A stretch of 64,000 bases of DNA from Polynucleobacter sp. UK-Gri1-W3 (GCF_018881595.1 NZ_JACVQA010000008.1:62001-126000), one strand, 5' to 3'. Positions 8,427-20,864 are shown, numbered from the stretch's first letter. The notes: generated from the sequence alone by a model not told the origin. Program-made: numbers and translations.

Positions 8427-10247
8427 ATGACAAGCTCTAACGAAAACGATTCATCCCCGATAGTAAATTCATCGGCACCTCCTTCCAATTCAGACGCTGC
8501 GCAATCGAATTCTGATAGCCCTAAGACTGAAGGTGGGGAGCGTGCTGAACGTGGCGATCGTCGCCCACGCCGCCAGGGTGCTGGAGGTAGTAAGCATCCC
8601 TTTAATAAAAAACGCCCGTTCAATAAGGATCGGCCACGCCGCGAGGGTGGTGATTCCAATGGTCCCCGTGAAGGGGGAAATAACCCCGGCAACAATCAGT
8701 CCGCAAAATTAGCCCCGAATCCCGCTGAAAGCGAAGCTTTGTTTGCTTCAGTAGTATCTGGTGAATTCGACGCTGCCTTAGATGCGCCGGAGATTGAAGA
8801 AGTTAAAAATCCTGATGGCTTTAATGAGAGTGAGATCTCTCATCAAGCTGGAGCTGAACATCGTGCACAACGTGCCCAACGTTCCCGTGAAGATGAAGAT
8901 CCTGATGCGCCAACAGATGAAGAAATGAGTAGTCTGCAGTTTGCGAACGTTGATGACCTTCCACTCAGTTTGCGCGATGAAGTTTGGTCTGATCTTGATG
9001 GCCTAGACGATGACGCAGATGATGAAGATACTGTTAAGTTGCACAAAGTATTGGCTGATGTCGGCATGGGCTCACGTCGAGATATGGAAGACTTGATTAT
9101 TCAAGGGCGCGTATCGGTTAACGGATTACCTGCGCACATTGGTCAACGTATCGGACCAACAGATCAAGTACGTATCAATGGCAAGCCAGTCCATCGCAAG
9201 ATTCAGACTAAGCCGCCACGCGTCATCTTGTATCACAAGCCTGCTGGTGAGATCGTGAGTCAGTCTGACCCTGAAGGTCGCCCAACGGTATTTGATCGTT
9301 TGCCAAAGCCTCGTCAAGGACGCTGGATCGCAGTAGGTCGCTTGGACTTTAATACTGAAGGCCTTTTGTTATTCACTACTTCTGGTGAATTAGCGAATCG
9401 TTTAATGCATCCACGTTACGGTGTCGAGCGTGAATACGCAGTGCGTATCTTGGGCGACTTGAGTCAAGAAAATACATCACTATTAAAGAGTGGTATTACG
9501 CTCGATGACGGCCAAGCCAAATTCTTACGTTTAGCAATGGGTGGTGGTGAAGGCGCTAACCGCTGGTACCACGTTGCATTAAACGAAGGTCGTAATCGCG
9601 AAGTGCGTCGTATGTTTGAGGCGGTTGGTCATGTGGTATCTCGCTTGATCCGAACCCGTTATGGCATTTTCTTATTGCCCCCACGCTTAAGACGTGGCAA
9701 ATGGGAAGAGATTGAGGCCGGCGGTATCTATAACTTGATGAAGTCTGCAGGCTTAAAAATGCCTCAGCCACAAGACAAGGGTCGCAACCCTAACGCTAAC
9801 TCTAATCATCGTGATCGTCGCCCTATGGGAGAAGATTTCCAGCCCGATCCAATGCAGACCTCAGTTTCTTACTGGGGATCACGTGATGCTTTAACCCTTG
9901 CTAGCGGCCACAATGGCCTAACGCACCAGGGTAGAGGTGGAAAACCTGGTGGCGGTGGTGGCTCCGGTGAAGGACGCGGACCTTTCCGCGGTCGTGCTCA
10001 AGGCGGTAGACCTGGTCAGGGTGGTCAAGGGGGTCGTGGCGGTCAAGGCGGGCAGGGTGGCCAAGGTGGACAAGGCGGAAATGGTCAAAACCGCAGTAAA
10101 GGCGGCAAAGTTCATCATGGACAGTCAGCTTTTGTGACTGGAAACCCTCAAAGTCCTGGAAATGGGCCAAAGCGTGGCGCACCAAAAGGAAGAAAACCCT
10201 TCAATAAAGGGCCTAGAAAACCGCGTAATCCGGGCAAAAGCTTCTGA
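8427..10247 (+). CDS. rluB: 23S rRNA pseudouridine synthase RluB, with long tails
   Basis: A 606-residue protein whose central part (about 205-450) is a RluB/RsuA-family synthase: S4 RNA-binding domain [20 protein letters not shown], catalytic [14 protein letters not shown] with the active Asp, and [16 protein letters not shown]. RluB makes pseudouridine 2605 in 23S rRNA. The roughly 200-residue N-terminal region is low-complexity and charged ([18 protein letters not shown]). The C-terminal roughly 150 residues are Gly/Arg/Lys-rich with GGQGGQGG-type repeats. Both tails look disordered and RNA-binding; E. coli RluB is less than half this length. The ATG at 8427 is six bases after scpB. Confidence 0.9.
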   Translation: MTSSNENDSSPIVNSSAPPSNSDAAQSNSDSPKTEGGERAERGDRRPRRQGAGGSKHPFNKKRPFNKDRPRREGGDSNGPREGGNNPGNNQSAKLAPNPAESEALFASVVSGEFDAALDAPEIEEVKNPDGFNESEISHQAGAEHRAQRAQRSREDEDPDAPTDEEMSSLQFANVDDLPLSLRDEVWSDLDGLDDDADDEDTVKLHKVLADVGMGSRRDMEDLIIQGRVSVNGLPAHIGQRIGPTDQVRINGKPVHRKIQTKPPRVILYHKPAGEIVSQSDPEGRPTVFDRLPKPRQGRWIAVGRLDFNTEGLLLFTTSGELANRLMHPRYGVEREYAVRILGDLSQENTSLLKSGITLDDGQAKFLRLAMGGGEGANRWYHVALNEGRNREVRRMFEAVGHVVSRLIRTRYGIFLLPPRLRRGKWEEIEAGGIYNLMKSAGLKMPQPQDKGRNPNANSNHRDRRPMGEDFQPDPMQTSVSYWGSRDALTLASGHNGLTHQGRGGKPGGGGGSGEGRGPFRGRAQGGRPGQGGQGGRGGQGGQGGQGGQGGNGQNRSKGGKVHHGQSAFVTGNPQSPGNGPKRGAPKGRKPFNKGPRKPRNPGKSF

Positions 10248-10274
10248 TTTGTATCGATTTTCTGCCAAATAGGC

Positions 10275-10395
10275 TATAATTTCGGTCTTACAGCAGGTTT
10301 CTGTTGTTTTAGTGGTTACCGACTGATGTTGCGATCAACGTAAGTCGGCCTGTTCTGAATTTCGAGAATATGGGCTTTGAAGCCCATTTTTTTTT
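10275..10395 (+). ncRNA. Structured leader (possible attenuator RNA) of the rimP operon
   Basis: A TATAAT box at 10275-10280 precedes about 110 bases that fold into successive hairpins: a stem near 10291-10308, a nested stem CCGACT/AGTCGG (10319-10348) with an inner GTTG/CAAC, and a strong terminator at 10370-10395. The transcript would end about 25 bases before the rimP start unless read through. In E. coli the rimP-nusA-infB leader also contains terminators and NusA controls its own operon; that the same holds here is inference. Confidence 0.55.
10370..10395 (+). terminator. Rho-independent terminator inside the rimP leader
   Basis: A perfect stem ATGGGCTT/AAGCCCAT with a two-base centre (really a four-base loop) is followed by nine T. 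It sits upstream of rimP rather than after rluB in a simple spacer, because a promoter lies between rluB and it. Confidence 0.8.
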
Positions 10396-10419
10396 GCCAT
10401 TTTGGTATGAAGGGGTGTC

Positions 10420-10911
10420 GTGAAGGATCAGCAGGTTATTTCAGCAGAGCTGGAAAACTTAGGTTACACGCTAGTAGAGATTGAGCGTGAAGCCGGAGGA
10501 TTGCTGCGCGTCACGATTGAAAACCCAGATTACGAACGTTTGATTTCTGTTTTGGATTGCGAGAAGGTAAGTCATCAGTTGAGTTACACCTTGCCAGTAG
10601 AAAACATCCCTTACGAGCGTTTAGAGATTTCTTCTCCAGGATTGGATCGCCCAGTAAAAAGTGCCGCAGATTTTGTTCGCTTCGCTGGTATGGAAGTGGA
10701 TTTGAAGTTGCGTGTTGCAGTTGGTAGTCGCAAGAATTTTCGTGGTGAGTTACAAGGTTTGCTAAGTGGTGAATTGAATTCACCGGATGCAAAGTTTGGT
10801 TTGGTATTTGAGGGTGCTGATGGTCAGCCTTCTCAATTGGAGTTCTCTTTAGCCGAGGTCGATAAGACTCGGTTGGTCCCTGTTATTGATTTCAAAGGAA
10901 GAAAGTCATGA
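10420..10911 (+). CDS. rimP: Ribosome maturation factor RimP
   Basis: A 163-residue RimP, needed for late 30S subunit assembly. It shows the family pattern [16 protein letters not shown], then [33 protein letters not shown] with the conserved SPG-DRP loop, and a C-terminal SH3-like half. The start is GTG at 10420, preceded by GAAGGGG. The stop overlaps the nusA start. Confidence 0.93.
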   Translation: MKDQQVISAELENLGYTLVEIEREAGGLLRVTIENPDYERLISVLDCEKVSHQLSYTLPVENIPYERLEISSPGLDRPVKSAADFVRFAGMEVDLKLRVAVGSRKNFRGELQGLLSGELNSPDAKFGLVFEGADGQPSQLEFSLAEVDKTRLVPVIDFKGRKS

Positions 10912-12389
10912 GCCGAGAAGTTCTCATGTTGGCAGACGCGTTAGCGCGTGAAAAGAACGTTGATCAAGCAATTGTGTTCGAGGCGTTGGAGATGGCTTTG
11001 GCCTCTGCGACTAAGAAGCGCTACGCTACAGAAGACGTGGATATCCGCGTTTCAATTGATCGCGAAACTGGTGAATACGAAACCTTCCGTCGTTGGTTGG
11101 TTGTTCCGAACGAAGCCGGTTTACAGGAGCCAGATAAAGAGATTCTGCAATTTGAGGCCCAAGAGCAGCTTGCTGATATGGAAGTTGGCGACTACATCGA
11201 AGAGGAAATTGAATCTTTAGCATTTGGTCGTATCGGCGCACAAGCTGCTAAGCAAGTCATCTTGCAGCGCATCCGTGATGCTGAGCGCGAACAGATTTTG
11301 AACGACTACCTTGAGCGTGGCGAAAAAGTCATGACCGGCACCGTCAAGCGTGCCGACAAGAATGGCCTGATCATTGAATCCGGTCGTGTTGAAGCCTTAC
11401 TGCGTCGTGATCAAATGATCCCAAAAGAGAACTTACGTTCTGGTGATCGTGTTCGCGCCTATATCCTTAAGGTGGATCGCGAAGCACGTGGCCCACAAAT
11501 CGAACTCTCACGTACTTGCCCAGACTTCTTGATTAAGTTGTTTGAGAACGAAGTTCCAGAAATGGAACAGGGCTTACTAGAGATTAAGGGTGCTGCCCGT
11601 GATCCTGGTGTACGCGCAAAGATTGCTGTGATTACTTATGACAAGCGTATCGACCCAATCGGTACTTGCGTTGGCGTTCGTGGTACACGTGTGACTGCGG
11701 TTCGCAACGAAGTTGCTGGCGAAGCGGTGGACATCGTATTGTGGTCTGAAGATCCAGCCCAGTTTGTAATTGGTGCCTTGGCTCCAGCTCAAGTATCTTC
11801 TATCGTGGTTGACGAAGAGCGTCATGCGATGGACGTAGTGGTGGATGAAGAGAATTTGGCAATTGCCATTGGTCGTAGCGGACAAAACGTTCGTTTGGCG
11901 AGCGATTTGACTGGCTGGCAGATCAACATCATGACTCCTGAGGAGTCTGCTGAGAAAACTGAAAAAGAAGCATCTTCTGTGCGCCAGCTGTTTATGGACA
12001 AGTTGGATGTAGATCAAGAAGTTGCCGACATTTTGATTGAAGAAGGCTTCAATACATTGGAAGAAGTGGCTTATGTGCCATTGTCTGAAATGTTAGAAAT
12101 TGATTCATTCGATGAAGATACTGTGAATGAGCTACGTACTCGTGCACGTGACTCTTTGTTAACTATGGAGTTGGCAAAGGAAGAGCGTATTGGAGAAGTT
12201 TCCCAAGATTTACGCTCCCTAGATGGAATGACAACAGAACTGATTGCTAAGCTTGCTGACAATCAAGTTCATACCCGTGACGACCTTGCTGAACTGGCTG
12301 TTGATGAGCTGGTTGAGGCGACACAAATTGACGAAGAAACTGCGAAAACGCTCATCATGAAAGCGCGCGAACATTGGTTTACTTCATGA
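10908..12389 (+). CDS. nusA: Transcription termination/antitermination factor NusA
   Basis: A 493-residue NusA. In order: the RNA-polymerase-binding N-terminal domain (residues 1-125), an S1 domain (about 135-200, [16 protein letters not shown]), two KH domains ([11 protein letters not shown] and [13 protein letters not shown]), and two acidic C-terminal HhH repeats ([20 protein letters not shown] and later). It binds RNA polymerase and nascent RNA and modulates pausing and termination. ATGA overlap with rimP couples their translation. Confidence 0.95.
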   Translation: MSREVLMLADALAREKNVDQAIVFEALEMALASATKKRYATEDVDIRVSIDRETGEYETFRRWLVVPNEAGLQEPDKEILQFEAQEQLADMEVGDYIEEEIESLAFGRIGAQAAKQVILQRIRDAEREQILNDYLERGEKVMTGTVKRADKNGLIIESGRVEALLRRDQMIPKENLRSGDRVRAYILKVDREARGPQIELSRTCPDFLIKLFENEVPEMEQGLLEIKGAARDPGVRAKIAVITYDKRIDPIGTCVGVRGTRVTAVRNEVAGEAVDIVLWSEDPAQFVIGALAPAQVSSIVVDEERHAMDVVVDEENLAIAIGRSGQNVRLASDLTGWQINIMTPEESAEKTEKEASSVRQLFMDKLDVDQEVADILIEEGFNTLEEVAYVPLSEMLEIDSFDEDTVNELRTRARDSLLTMELAKEERIGEVSQDLRSLDGMTTELIAKLADNQVHTRDDLAELAVDELVEATQIDEETAKTLIMKAREHWFTS

Positions 12390-12402
12390 GAGGAAGTAGT
12401 GC

Positions 12403-15171
12403 ATGGCAACAACAGTAAAAGTACTCGCTAAAGAATTAAAACGTACCGCGCCAGACCTCTTGGAGCAGTTGAAGGCGGCCGGTATCGAAAAAGGTTCTGA
12501 GGACGACAGCATTACCGAAAAGGACAAAACTGTCCTGCTCGAGCATTTGCAAAAAGCCCACGGCAGCGCAGATTCAAGCACGCGCAAAAAGATTACCTTA
12601 ATCAAGCGCGAGAGCTCAGAAATTCGTCAAGCTGATTCTGCTGGTCGCACTCGTACCGTGCAGGTTGAAGTTCGTAAAAAACGTGTACTCGTTAAGGCCG
12701 GAGAAAAAGCCCCTGAAGAAGCTCCCGCTCAAGAGGTTAAAGAGGCTGCACCAGCCGCACCAGCTGTACCAGCTAAACCTGTTATTTCTGCAGAAGAATT
12801 AGAGAAACGCGCAGCTGAAGCAACACGTCAGGCTGAGTTATTGGCTCGTCAAGAAGCGGAAATGAAGGCGGCCGAAGAAGCGCGTCAAAAAGAGGTTGCC
12901 GCTCCGGTGGTTGCTAAAGAAGAGGCGCCTGTAGATGCAGCGCCGGCTGCTGCTGCAGCTGCTGCAGAGAAAAAAGCCGCAGCAGATAAGGCAGCTAAAG
13001 ATTTAGCTGTAAGCAAAGAAAAAGAATTAGCAGACATTCGTGTCCGTCGTGCTGCTGCTGAAGCAGAAGCATTGGCAATTCGCGACATGATGAGTGCTCC
13101 AGCACGTGTTTTAAAGGCACCAAGCGAAATTGCTGCTGAAGAAGCCAAAAAAGGCACATTACACAAGCCTGCCAAAGTTGAAGGTGCCGATGATAAGAAG
13201 AAGGCTGTCGCCAAAGTTGGCGGTAAGACCATTAAGTCTGCTGAGACATCTTCTACATGGCAAGAAGAGGGCGCTAAGAAACCTGGCGGCCTAAAGACTC
13301 GCGGAGATTCTTCTGGTGGTGTTGGCGGTTGGCGTTCAGGCGGTGGCCGTAAGAAGCAACGTCAAATCGCAGAAGCGAACGTCGACACCAACTTCCAAGT
13401 ACCAACAGAAGCTATAGTGCGCGATGTTCACGTACCAGAAACTATTACTGTTGCTGAGTTAGCTCATGCAATGGCGGTGAAGAGTGCAGAAGTGATTAAG
13501 CTTTTGATGGGTATGGGCCAAATGGTCACCATCAATCAAGTACTTGACCAAGATACTGCAATGATTCTTGTGGAAGAAATGGGTCACAAAGCCTTTGCAG
13601 CGAAATTGGATGATCCGGATTTAGAGCTCGGTACAGTCGGTCATGATGCGGAGTTATTGCCGCGTCCTCCAGTTGTAACGGTGATGGGTCACGTTGACCA
13701 CGGTAAAACTTCCTTGCTCGATAAGATTCGCGCTGCCAAAGTAGCCACCGGTGAAGCCGGCGGCATTACTCAGCACATCGGCGCATACCATGTGGAAACT
13801 CCACGCGGCATGATTACCTTCTTGGATACCCCGGGCCACGAAGCCTTTACGGCAATGCGTGCTCGTGGTGCTAAGGCGACCGATATTGTGATCTTGGTAG
13901 TTGCCGCTGATGACGGTGTGATGCCGCAAACAAAAGAAGCGATTCACCATGCGCTCGCAGGTGGTGTTCCTATTGTTGTCGCTATTAACAAGATTGATAA
14001 GCCAGAAGCCAATTCAGAGCGCGTTAAAACTGAATTAGTAGCAGAACAAGTGGTTCCTGAAGAGTACGGTGGCGATGTGCCATTTATTCCAGTGTCCGCT
14101 AAAACAGGCGAAGGCATTGATGCTCTTCTTGAAAACGTTTTGTTGCAAGCAGAAATTCTTGAACTGAAAGCGCCTAAAGATGCGCCAGCACAAGGTTTGG
14201 TCATTGAGGCACGCTTAGATAAAGGTAAGGGCCCAGTGGCAACTATCTTGGTTCAGTCAGGCACATTAAAACGTGGTGATATGTTGTTGGCCGGTTCAAC
14301 TTATGGCCGCGTACGCGCCATGCTAGATGAAAACGGTAAGCCATGTAATGAGGCAGGTCCATCTATCCCAGTTGAGATTCAAGGTTTAGGAGATGTTCCT
14401 GCGGCTGGTGAGTCAGTACAAGTGGTTCCTGATGAGCGTAAGGCTCGTGAGATTGCACTTTTCCGTCAAGGTAAGTTCCGTGATGTGAAGTTGGCTAAAC
14501 AGCAGGCATTTAAGCTTGAAACCATGATGGAAAACATGGAAGAAGGCGCCATTGAAGCCAAGTTATTGCCGTTGATCATCAAAGCGGACGTACAAGGCTC
14601 TCAAGAAGCTTTGGCTCAATCTTTAATGAAGCTTTCTACTCCAGAAGTGAAGGTTCAAATTGTTCACGCAGGCGTTGGTGGCATTACTGAAACTGACGTG
14701 AACTTGGCTGTTGCTTCTAAGGCCGTTATTTTTGGATTCAACTCCCGTGCAGATGCCGCAGCTCGCAAGTTAGCCGAGAACAATGGCGTAGACATCCGTT
14801 ATCACAACATCATCTATGACGCAGTAGACGAGGTGAAGCTGGCGCTGAGCGGCATGTTGACTCCAGATAAGAAAGAAGAAATCACTGGTCTGGTTGAGAT
14901 TCGTCAAGTCTTCCTGGTATCTAAGGTTGGCGCGATTGCTGGTTGCTTGGTTGTTGATGGCATCATCAAGCGTACATCTAGTGTGCGTCTCTTGCGCGAT
15001 AACGTGGTTGTTTGGACTGGTGAGTTGGATTCTCTCAAGCGTTTCAAAGATGACGCCAAAGAAGTTCGTGCCGGTGTTGAGTGCGGCCTGTCATTAAAAG
15101 GTTACAACGATATTAAAGAGGGTGATCAGCTTGAGGTATTTGAAGTTACTGAAGTTGCACGTTCACTCTAA
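12403..15171 (+). CDS. infB: Translation initiation factor IF-2
   Basis: A 922-residue IF-2, the GTPase that places initiator tRNA on the 30S subunit. There is an N-terminal IF2_N segment ([20 protein letters not shown]), a long Ala/Glu/Lys-rich linker (about 90-300), a second IF2_N region, then the G domain with G1 GHVDHGKT, G3 DTPGHEAF and G4 NKID, followed by domains II-IV. The Ala-rich linker is usual for betaproteobacterial IF-2. It starts 13 bases after nusA. Confidence 0.95.
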   Translation: MATTVKVLAKELKRTAPDLLEQLKAAGIEKGSEDDSITEKDKTVLLEHLQKAHGSADSSTRKKITLIKRESSEIRQADSAGRTRTVQVEVRKKRVLVKAGEKAPEEAPAQEVKEAAPAAPAVPAKPVISAEELEKRAAEATRQAELLARQEAEMKAAEEARQKEVAAPVVAKEEAPVDAAPAAAAAAAEKKAAADKAAKDLAVSKEKELADIRVRRAAAEAEALAIRDMMSAPARVLKAPSEIAAEEAKKGTLHKPAKVEGADDKKKAVAKVGGKTIKSAETSSTWQEEGAKKPGGLKTRGDSSGGVGGWRSGGGRKKQRQIAEANVDTNFQVPTEAIVRDVHVPETITVAELAHAMAVKSAEVIKLLMGMGQMVTINQVLDQDTAMILVEEMGHKAFAAKLDDPDLELGTVGHDAELLPRPPVVTVMGHVDHGKTSLLDKIRAAKVATGEAGGITQHIGAYHVETPRGMITFLDTPGHEAFTAMRARGAKATDIVILVVAADDGVMPQTKEAIHHALAGGVPIVVAINKIDKPEANSERVKTELVAEQVVPEEYGGDVPFIPVSAKTGEGIDALLENVLLQAEILELKAPKDAPAQGLVIEARLDKGKGPVATILVQSGTLKRGDMLLAGSTYGRVRAMLDENGKPCNEAGPSIPVEIQGLGDVPAAGESVQVVPDERKAREIALFRQGKFRDVKLAKQQAFKLETMMENMEEGAIEAKLLPLIIKADVQGSQEALAQSLMKLSTPEVKVQIVHAGVGGITETDVNLAVASKAVIFGFNSRADAAARKLAENNGVDIRYHNIIYDAVDEVKLALSGMLTPDKKEEITGLVEIRQVFLVSKVGAIAGCLVVDGIIKRTSSVRLLRDNVVVWTGELDSLKRFKDDAKEVRAGVECGLSLKGYNDIKEGDQLEVFEVTEVARSL

Positions 15172-15176
15172 TTAAT

Positions 15177-15560
15177 ATGCATAAGACTAGTCCGCATCGT
15201 AACCAGCGTCTCGCCGATCAAATTCAGCGAGACCTGGCCGAGCTTATTCCGCGCGAATTGCGCAGTCCAAGCTTGGGTTTGATTACTTTACAAAGTATTG
15301 AGCTCACGCCAGATTTGGCGCACGCTAAGGTGTTCTTTACTGTTTTAGGTGCTGAGCCTGAGCATGCTTTAAAGGCGCTACAAGAAAAAGCAGGATATTT
15401 ACACTCACTTTTGTTTAAGCGTTTGCATATCCATACTGTTCCTACATTACATTTTCACTATGACAGCTCTGTTGAGCACGGCATAGAGATGTCTCGATTG
15501 ATCGATCAAGCCGTGGATAGTGACCGCAGCAGCAGTGATCAAGCGGACGAGACTAAGTAA
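15177..15560 (+). CDS. rbfA: Ribosome-binding factor A
   Basis: A 127-residue RbfA, a KH-fold 30S assembly factor. The N-terminal helix [20 protein letters not shown], the strand segment [13 protein letters not shown] and the [19 protein letters not shown] end motif are characteristic. It lies five bases after infB in the same operon. Confidence 0.92.
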   Translation: MHKTSPHRNQRLADQIQRDLAELIPRELRSPSLGLITLQSIELTPDLAHAKVFFTVLGAEPEHALKALQEKAGYLHSLLFKRLHIHTVPTLHFHYDSSVEHGIEMSRLIDQAVDSDRSSSDQADETK

Positions 15561-15563
15561 TTC

Positions 15564-16475
15564 ATGTCTATTCGGATCGACGGCGTAGTGCTACTAGATA
15601 AACCCGCTGGGATGAGCTCACAAGGTGCGGTGACTGCTGTCAAGCGCGCCTTTAATGCCGACAAAGCTGGACATACCGGCACATTAGATCCAATGGCAAC
15701 TGGCTTGCTTCCTATTTGTCTTGGTGAAGCCACTAAGTACTCTCAAGACTTGCTTGAAGCTGATAAGACCTATATTGCGAGAGTGAAGTTTGGTTCGCGT
15801 ACCGATACTGGTGATGCTGAAGGGCAGATTATTGAAGAGTTGCCTTTGCCTGTGTTTGCAAGCGAAGCCGAAATCAAGATTGCCTTAGATTCCTTGCTCC
15901 CGAAATTTACCGGCCCGATTTCTCAGGTACCGCCAATGTATTCCGCGCTCAAGCGTGACGGTAAACCTTTATATGAATATGCTCGTGCTGGCGTTGAGTT
16001 AGAGCGCGCTCCACGGGATATTACGATTCACTCCATTCGCTGGACTGATGTTACTTGGCCTGAGGCCACTTTAGAGGTGAGTTGCAGTAAAGGCACCTAT
16101 ATTCGTGTGCTGGCCGAAGATATTGGTAATGCCATAGGCTGTGGCGCCCATTTGGTTGGCTTACGCCGAACCGAAGTAGGGCACCTAAATCTTGAGCAGT
16201 CCTTTACGATTGAATCGATTCAAAGTGGCTTGCAAAATAGCGCTAACTATATATTGCCTGTTGACGCCTTGTTACAAACGTTGCCTCACTTAACGGTGGA
16301 TGAGCAACAGGCTAAACGTCTTGAGATGGGGCAGCGAGTTCCTCTCAATTTACCTTCCATCGAAGCATTGGTACGTATCTACCGCGCCACTGCTGCTCCT
16401 CATAACTTTATTGGCACTGCTGATTGGCGCTCTGGTGTTTTACATCCAAAGCGTTTGATCTCCTCAGCCCATTAA
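15564..16475 (+). CDS. truB: tRNA pseudouridine(55) synthase
   Basis: A 303-residue TruB, which makes pseudouridine 55 in the T loop of most tRNAs. The catalytic segment HTGTLDPMATGLLPICLGEATK contains the active Asp; PPMYSALKRDGKPLYEYAR and CSKGTYIRVLAEDIG are the other family motifs. It starts four bases after rbfA and is the last gene of the rimP operon. Confidence 0.94.
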   Translation: MSIRIDGVVLLDKPAGMSSQGAVTAVKRAFNADKAGHTGTLDPMATGLLPICLGEATKYSQDLLEADKTYIARVKFGSRTDTGDAEGQIIEELPLPVFASEAEIKIALDSLLPKFTGPISQVPPMYSALKRDGKPLYEYARAGVELERAPRDITIHSIRWTDVTWPEATLEVSCSKGTYIRVLAEDIGNAIGCGAHLVGLRRTEVGHLNLEQSFTIESIQSGLQNSANYILPVDALLQTLPHLTVDEQQAKRLEMGQRVPLNLPSIEALVRIYRATAAPHNFIGTADWRSGVLHPKRLISSAH

Positions 16476-16481
16476 ACAAAT

Positions 16482-16510
16482 TTGACTTATTTACCCACTA
16501 ATCTTAATTA
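16482..16510 (+). promoter_or_regulatory. Probable typA promoter
   Basis: TTGACT at 16482-16487 and TAATTA at 16505-16510 are 17 bases apart, upstream of the typA ATG at 16546. The match is moderate. Confidence 0.4.
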
Positions 16511-16545
16511 ACCCGAATTTATATTCTTAACTTTAGAAGCTTCAC

Positions 16546-18363
16546 ATGACTAAACGCGCACTTCGTAACATCGCTATCATCGCCCACGTTGACCACGGTA
16601 AAACTACCTTGGTTGACCAACTCTTGCGCCAATCTGGCACATTCCGCTCCAATGAAAAAATGACTGAACGCGTCATGGACTCAAACGACTTGGAAAAAGA
16701 GCGTGGTATTACTATTTTGTCCAAGAACTGTGCGGTGGAATATGACGGCACACACATCAATATCGTTGATACCCCAGGACACGCCGACTTCGGTGGTGAA
16801 GTGGAGCGTGTGCTCTCGATGGTTGACGGTGTATTGCTCTTGGTCGACGCGGTTGAAGGTCCAATGCCACAGACCCGCTTCGTTACTAAGAAAGCTTTGG
16901 CTTTGGGTTTGAAACCAATCGTGGTGATTAACAAGGTTGACCGCCCAGGCGCGCGTTGCGATTACGTGATCAACGCCACTTTTGAGCTGTTTGATAAGCT
17001 TGGCGCAACTGAAGAGCAGTTAGACTTCCCTGTTGTGTATGCATCTGGTTTGAATGGTTATGCAGGTTTGACTGACGATGTACGTGAAGGTGATATGCGT
17101 CCATTGTTTGACACAGTGTTAAAGCATGTACCAGTTCGTGATGACAATCCAGAAGGCCCATTGCAATTGCAAATTACCTCGATTGAATACAGCACTTACG
17201 TCGGTAAGATTGGCGTAGGCCGAGTAAACCGCGGTACTGTAAAGCCATTAATGGACGTTGTATTTATGGACGGTCCTGACGGCGTTCAGCGTAAAGGCCG
17301 TATTAACCAAGTATTGAAATTCCGCGGCTTAGAGCGCGAACTAGTAGATGAAGCGCAAGCGGGCGATATCGTATTGGTAAATGGGATTGAAGATTTGGCA
17401 ATTGGTACAACTATCTGCGCACCAGATGTACCGGAAGCATTGCCAATGCTCAAGATCGATGAACCTACTTTGACTATGAACTTCATGGTGAACACTAGCC
17501 CATTGGCTGGTCGTGAGGGTAAATTTGTTACTAGTCGTCAGATTCGTGAGCGTTTAGATCGCGAATTGAAGTCAAACATGGCTTTGCGCGTAAAAGAAAC
17601 AGACGACGACACTGTATTTGAAGTATCTGGTCGTGGCGAATTGCACCTCACCATCTTGGTGGAGACTATGCGTCGTGAAGGTTACGAATTAGCGGTTTCC
17701 CGTCCGCGCGTTGTTTTCCATGAAGTAGATGGCGTGAAGATGGAGCCGTATGAGAACTTAACGGTTGACTTAGAAGATACAACTCAAGGCGCCGTGATGG
17801 AAGACTTGGGTAAGCGTAAGGGTGAATTGCTCGACATGGTGAGTGACGGCAAAGGTCGTACACGTCTTGAGTACCGCATTCCTGCGCGTGGTTTGATCGG
17901 CTTCCAAGGCGATTTTATGACTATGACCCGTGGTAATGGCTTGATGAGCCATACCTTTGATTCTTATGCGCCAGCTAAAGACGGTATCTTAGGTGAGCGT
18001 CATAACGGCGTATTGATTAGCCAAGACGATGGTGAAGCAGTTGCATATGCATTGTGGAAGTTGCAAGACCGCGGTCGTATGTTTGTGAGCCCTGGAGATC
18101 CTTTATATGAGGGTATGGTGATCGGTATTCATAGTCGCGATAACGATTTGGTTGTGAACCCCATTAAGGGCAAGCAATTAACCAACGTTCGCGCATCTGG
18201 TACTGACGAAGCTGTTCGTTTAGTAACTCCAATCGCAATGAACTTGGAATATGCAGTAGAGTTTATTGATGACGATGAATTGGTTGAAGTAACGCCTAAG
18301 AGTATTCGTATTCGTAAGCGCTACCTCAAGGAGCATGAGCGTAAAAAAGCATCACGCGAGTAA
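16546..18363 (+). CDS. typA: Ribosome-associated GTPase TypA/BipA
   Basis: A 605-residue translational GTPase of the EF-G/LepA class. G1 [20 protein letters not shown]2 region [11 protein letters not shown]3 [12 protein letters not shown] and G4 NKVDRPGAR are all intact, followed by domain II and the C-terminal domains ([20 protein letters not shown]). It binds ribosomes and helps 50S assembly and stress growth. It has its own promoter and terminator. Confidence 0.94.
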   Translation: MTKRALRNIAIIAHVDHGKTTLVDQLLRQSGTFRSNEKMTERVMDSNDLEKERGITILSKNCAVEYDGTHINIVDTPGHADFGGEVERVLSMVDGVLLLVDAVEGPMPQTRFVTKKALALGLKPIVVINKVDRPGARCDYVINATFELFDKLGATEEQLDFPVVYASGLNGYAGLTDDVREGDMRPLFDTVLKHVPVRDDNPEGPLQLQITSIEYSTYVGKIGVGRVNRGTVKPLMDVVFMDGPDGVQRKGRINQVLKFRGLERELVDEAQAGDIVLVNGIEDLAIGTTICAPDVPEALPMLKIDEPTLTMNFMVNTSPLAGREGKFVTSRQIRERLDRELKSNMALRVKETDDDTVFEVSGRGELHLTILVETMRREGYELAVSRPRVVFHEVDGVKMEPYENLTVDLEDTTQGAVMEDLGKRKGELLDMVSDGKGRTRLEYRIPARGLIGFQGDFMTMTRGNGLMSHTFDSYAPAKDGILGERHNGVLISQDDGEAVAYALWKLQDRGRMFVSPGDPLYEGMVIGIHSRDNDLVVNPIKGKQLTNVRASGTDEAVRLVTPIAMNLEYAVEFIDDDELVEVTPKSIRIRKRYLKEHERKKASRE

Positions 18364-18383
18364 TTTCACTCAAGCTACACAAC

Positions 18384-18411
18384 AAAGGTCACCTCAGGGT
18401 GGCTTTTGTTC
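18384..18411 (+). terminator. Terminator of typA
   Basis: A stem GGTCACC/GGGTGGC-type hairpin (with G-U pairs) around a TCA loop is followed by a T-rich stretch, 20 bases after the typA stop. Confidence 0.65.
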
Positions 18412-18483
18412 TTCATTGAAATCAAAATAACAAATTAACTATTAATTGTTACAAATCAATTAATTAAATAAAAATAGATATAC

Positions 18484-20859
18484 ATGCTGCCATCAATAGA
18501 ACAACGCCTTGCCCAAGAACTTTCTGCTAAACCTGCTCAAGTATCGGCTGCTATAGCCCTAATGGATGAGGGTGCAACCGTACCATTTATTGCTCGTTAC
18601 CGCAAAGAAGCCACTGGTGGATTAGATGACACGCAATTGCGTTTATTAGAAGAGCGACTTAGCTACCTTCGCGAATTAGAGGGTCGACGTAAAACGATTG
18701 TTGCTTCGATTGAAGAGCAGGGCAAGATGACCCCAGAGCTTCTCAAAGCCATCATGCTGGCAGAAGATAAGACGCGCTTAGAAGACCTTTATCTACCTTA
18801 TAAGCCCAAGCGAAGAACAAAAGCACAAATTGCCTTAGAGGCTGGTTTAGAGCCTTTGGCAAATGATTTATTGGCTAATCCCAATTTAGATCCTGAAACG
18901 GAAGCAGCAAAGTATTTGAAGGAAGCCTTTCAGGTGGATGGCACTGACAACCCTGGAGTACCTGATACTAAGGCTGCTCTTGAAGGCGCCCGTCAAATTC
19001 TGATGGAGCGCTTTGCAGAGGATGCTGCATTGGTGCAATCTCTCAGGGAGTATTTGCAAGATCATGGTGTTGTAGATTCCAAAGTGATTGCTGGCAAAGA
19101 GCAAGAAGGTGAGAAGTTTGCTGATTACTTTGATTACTCCGAGCCAATCAAAGCGATTCCATCACATCGTGCCTTAGCTTTATTCAGAGGTCGTCGTGAG
19201 CAGATGTTGATGGTCAATCTACGCCTAGATACCGAAGAAGAAAAACTAAAGTGGGATGCTCCTCATAATCCTTGTGAAAACCGCATTGCCAATCATTTCA
19301 AGATTAAAAATGATGGTCGTCCTGCCGATGCTTGGTTAGCCGATACTGTGCGCTGGACCTGGCGCATCAAGTGTTCTTTGCATTTGGAGTCAGAACTTAT
19401 GACTGCGCTGCGTGAACGCTCAGAAACTGAGGCAATTAACGTCTTTGCGCGCAACCTAAAAGATCTTTTGCTAGCAGCGCCTGCTGGCCCAAGGGTCACA
19501 ATTGGTCTAGATCCAGGAATGCGTACCGGTGTCAAAGTGGCAGTAGTGGATGCCACCGGCAAAGTCGTCGATACCGAGGTCATTTACCCGCATCAACCTA
19601 AAAATGATTGGGCTGGTTCATTACATACTCTGGCAAAGTTGGCTGAAAAACACAATGCCACCTTGATCTCGATTGGTAATGGTACCGCCTCTCGTGAGAC
19701 TGATAAATTGGCCCAAGAACTCATTAAAGCCAAACCAGAGCTTAAGCTCACTAAGATTGTGGTCTCTGAAGCAGGGGCATCAGTCTACTCAGCATCAGAA
19801 TATGCCTCAAAAGAATTGCCCGGTATGGACGTCTCATTACGTGGCGCCGTATCAATTGCACGTAGATTGCAAGATCCGCTTGCTGAGTTAGTGAAGATTG
19901 ATCCTAAATCTATTGGTGTGGGTCAATATCAGCATGATGTGATGCAAACCCAATTAGCAAAATCTCTAGTAGCAGTAGTAGAGGATTGCGTGAATGCCGT
20001 AGGTGTGGATGTCAACACAGCCTCAGCACCATTGCTAGCAAGGGTCTCAGGCTTAAGCTCTACCGTTGCTGAAGGTATTGTGGCGTACCGAGACAGTAAG
20101 GGTGCATTTAAATCCAGAGCTGATCTGAAGAGTGTGCCTCGTCTTGGCGATAAAACGTACGAGCAGGCTGCTGGGTTCTTACGCATCATGAATGGCGATG
20201 ATCCATTAGACGCATCTGCAGTTCATCCAGAGTCCTATCCTTTAGTAGAAAAAATCTTGAAGGATATTAAGAAGGGAGTGAAAGAAGTCATTGGCGATGC
20301 TAGCTTACTTAAATCACTCTCACCAGAAAAATATGCCGATGGTCAGTTTGGTTTACCTACTGTAACTGACATTATTAAAGAATTAGAAAAGCCAGGTCGT
20401 GATCCACGTCCAGAATTTACCACTGCTACCTTTAAGGATGGCGTAGAAAAAATTAGCGATCTCAAAGTGGATATGATTTTGGAAGGCGTAGTGACTAACG
20501 TTGCTGCCTTTGGCGCCTTTGTGGATATTGGTGTGCATCAAGATGGCCTAGTTCATATTTCTGCGCTGTCCAATACATTCGTAAAAGATCCGCATAGCGT
20601 GGTCAAGGCCGGGCAAGTGGTGAAAGTCAAGGTACTAGAGGTAGATGAAAAGCGTAAGCGAATTGCATTGACGATGCGCTTAAGTGATGAGGCTCCAAGA
20701 GATGGCGCTAAGGCAGGAGCAAAGCTTGAGCAAAGAATGCCGAATCGTCCTAACTCGGAGCCTAAGTCAGCTGAAGCTAGAAAACCTCAAGAAGACAGAA
20801 GACAGGCGCCCCCCATGAATAATGCAATGGCAGCAGCCTTTGGAAAACTTAAGAAATAG
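18484..20859 (+). CDS. tex: Transcription accessory protein Tex (S1 RNA-binding)
   Basis: A 791-residue Tex protein. Order: N-terminal helical part with [20 protein letters not shown], a YqgF-like nuclease fold (about 330-460, [18 protein letters not shown]), helix-hairpin-helix repeats (about 500-580), and an S1 domain (about 650-730, [28 protein letters not shown]). The tail is Lys/Arg/Pro-rich. Tex binds nucleic acid and acts in transcription and stress fitness; its precise task is not settled. Confidence 0.93.
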   Translation: MLPSIEQRLAQELSAKPAQVSAAIALMDEGATVPFIARYRKEATGGLDDTQLRLLEERLSYLRELEGRRKTIVASIEEQGKMTPELLKAIMLAEDKTRLEDLYLPYKPKRRTKAQIALEAGLEPLANDLLANPNLDPETEAAKYLKEAFQVDGTDNPGVPDTKAALEGARQILMERFAEDAALVQSLREYLQDHGVVDSKVIAGKEQEGEKFADYFDYSEPIKAIPSHRALALFRGRREQMLMVNLRLDTEEEKLKWDAPHNPCENRIANHFKIKNDGRPADAWLADTVRWTWRIKCSLHLESELMTALRERSETEAINVFARNLKDLLLAAPAGPRVTIGLDPGMRTGVKVAVVDATGKVVDTEVIYPHQPKNDWAGSLHTLAKLAEKHNATLISIGNGTASRETDKLAQELIKAKPELKLTKIVVSEAGASVYSASEYASKELPGMDVSLRGAVSIARRLQDPLAELVKIDPKSIGVGQYQHDVMQTQLAKSLVAVVEDCVNAVGVDVNTASAPLLARVSGLSSTVAEGIVAYRDSKGAFKSRADLKSVPRLGDKTYEQAAGFLRIMNGDDPLDASAVHPESYPLVEKILKDIKKGVKEVIGDASLLKSLSPEKYADGQFGLPTVTDIIKELEKPGRDPRPEFTTATFKDGVEKISDLKVDMILEGVVTNVAAFGAFVDIGVHQDGLVHISALSNTFVKDPHSVVKAGQVVKVKVLEVDEKRKRIALTMRLSDEAPRDGAKAGAKLEQRMPNRPNSEPKSAEARKPQEDRRQAPPMNNAMAAAFGKLKK

Positions 20860-20864
20860 TATTT

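Noticed and set aside
7970-8695. 241-codon minus-strand ORF across scpB and rluB
   Set aside because: It lies opposite two well-supported genes and its composition (Ser/Ile/Pro repeats) mirrors their low-complexity codons.
9940-10110. CRISPR-like repeats
   Set aside because: The repetition is Gly-Gln codon repetition inside rluB, without spacers.
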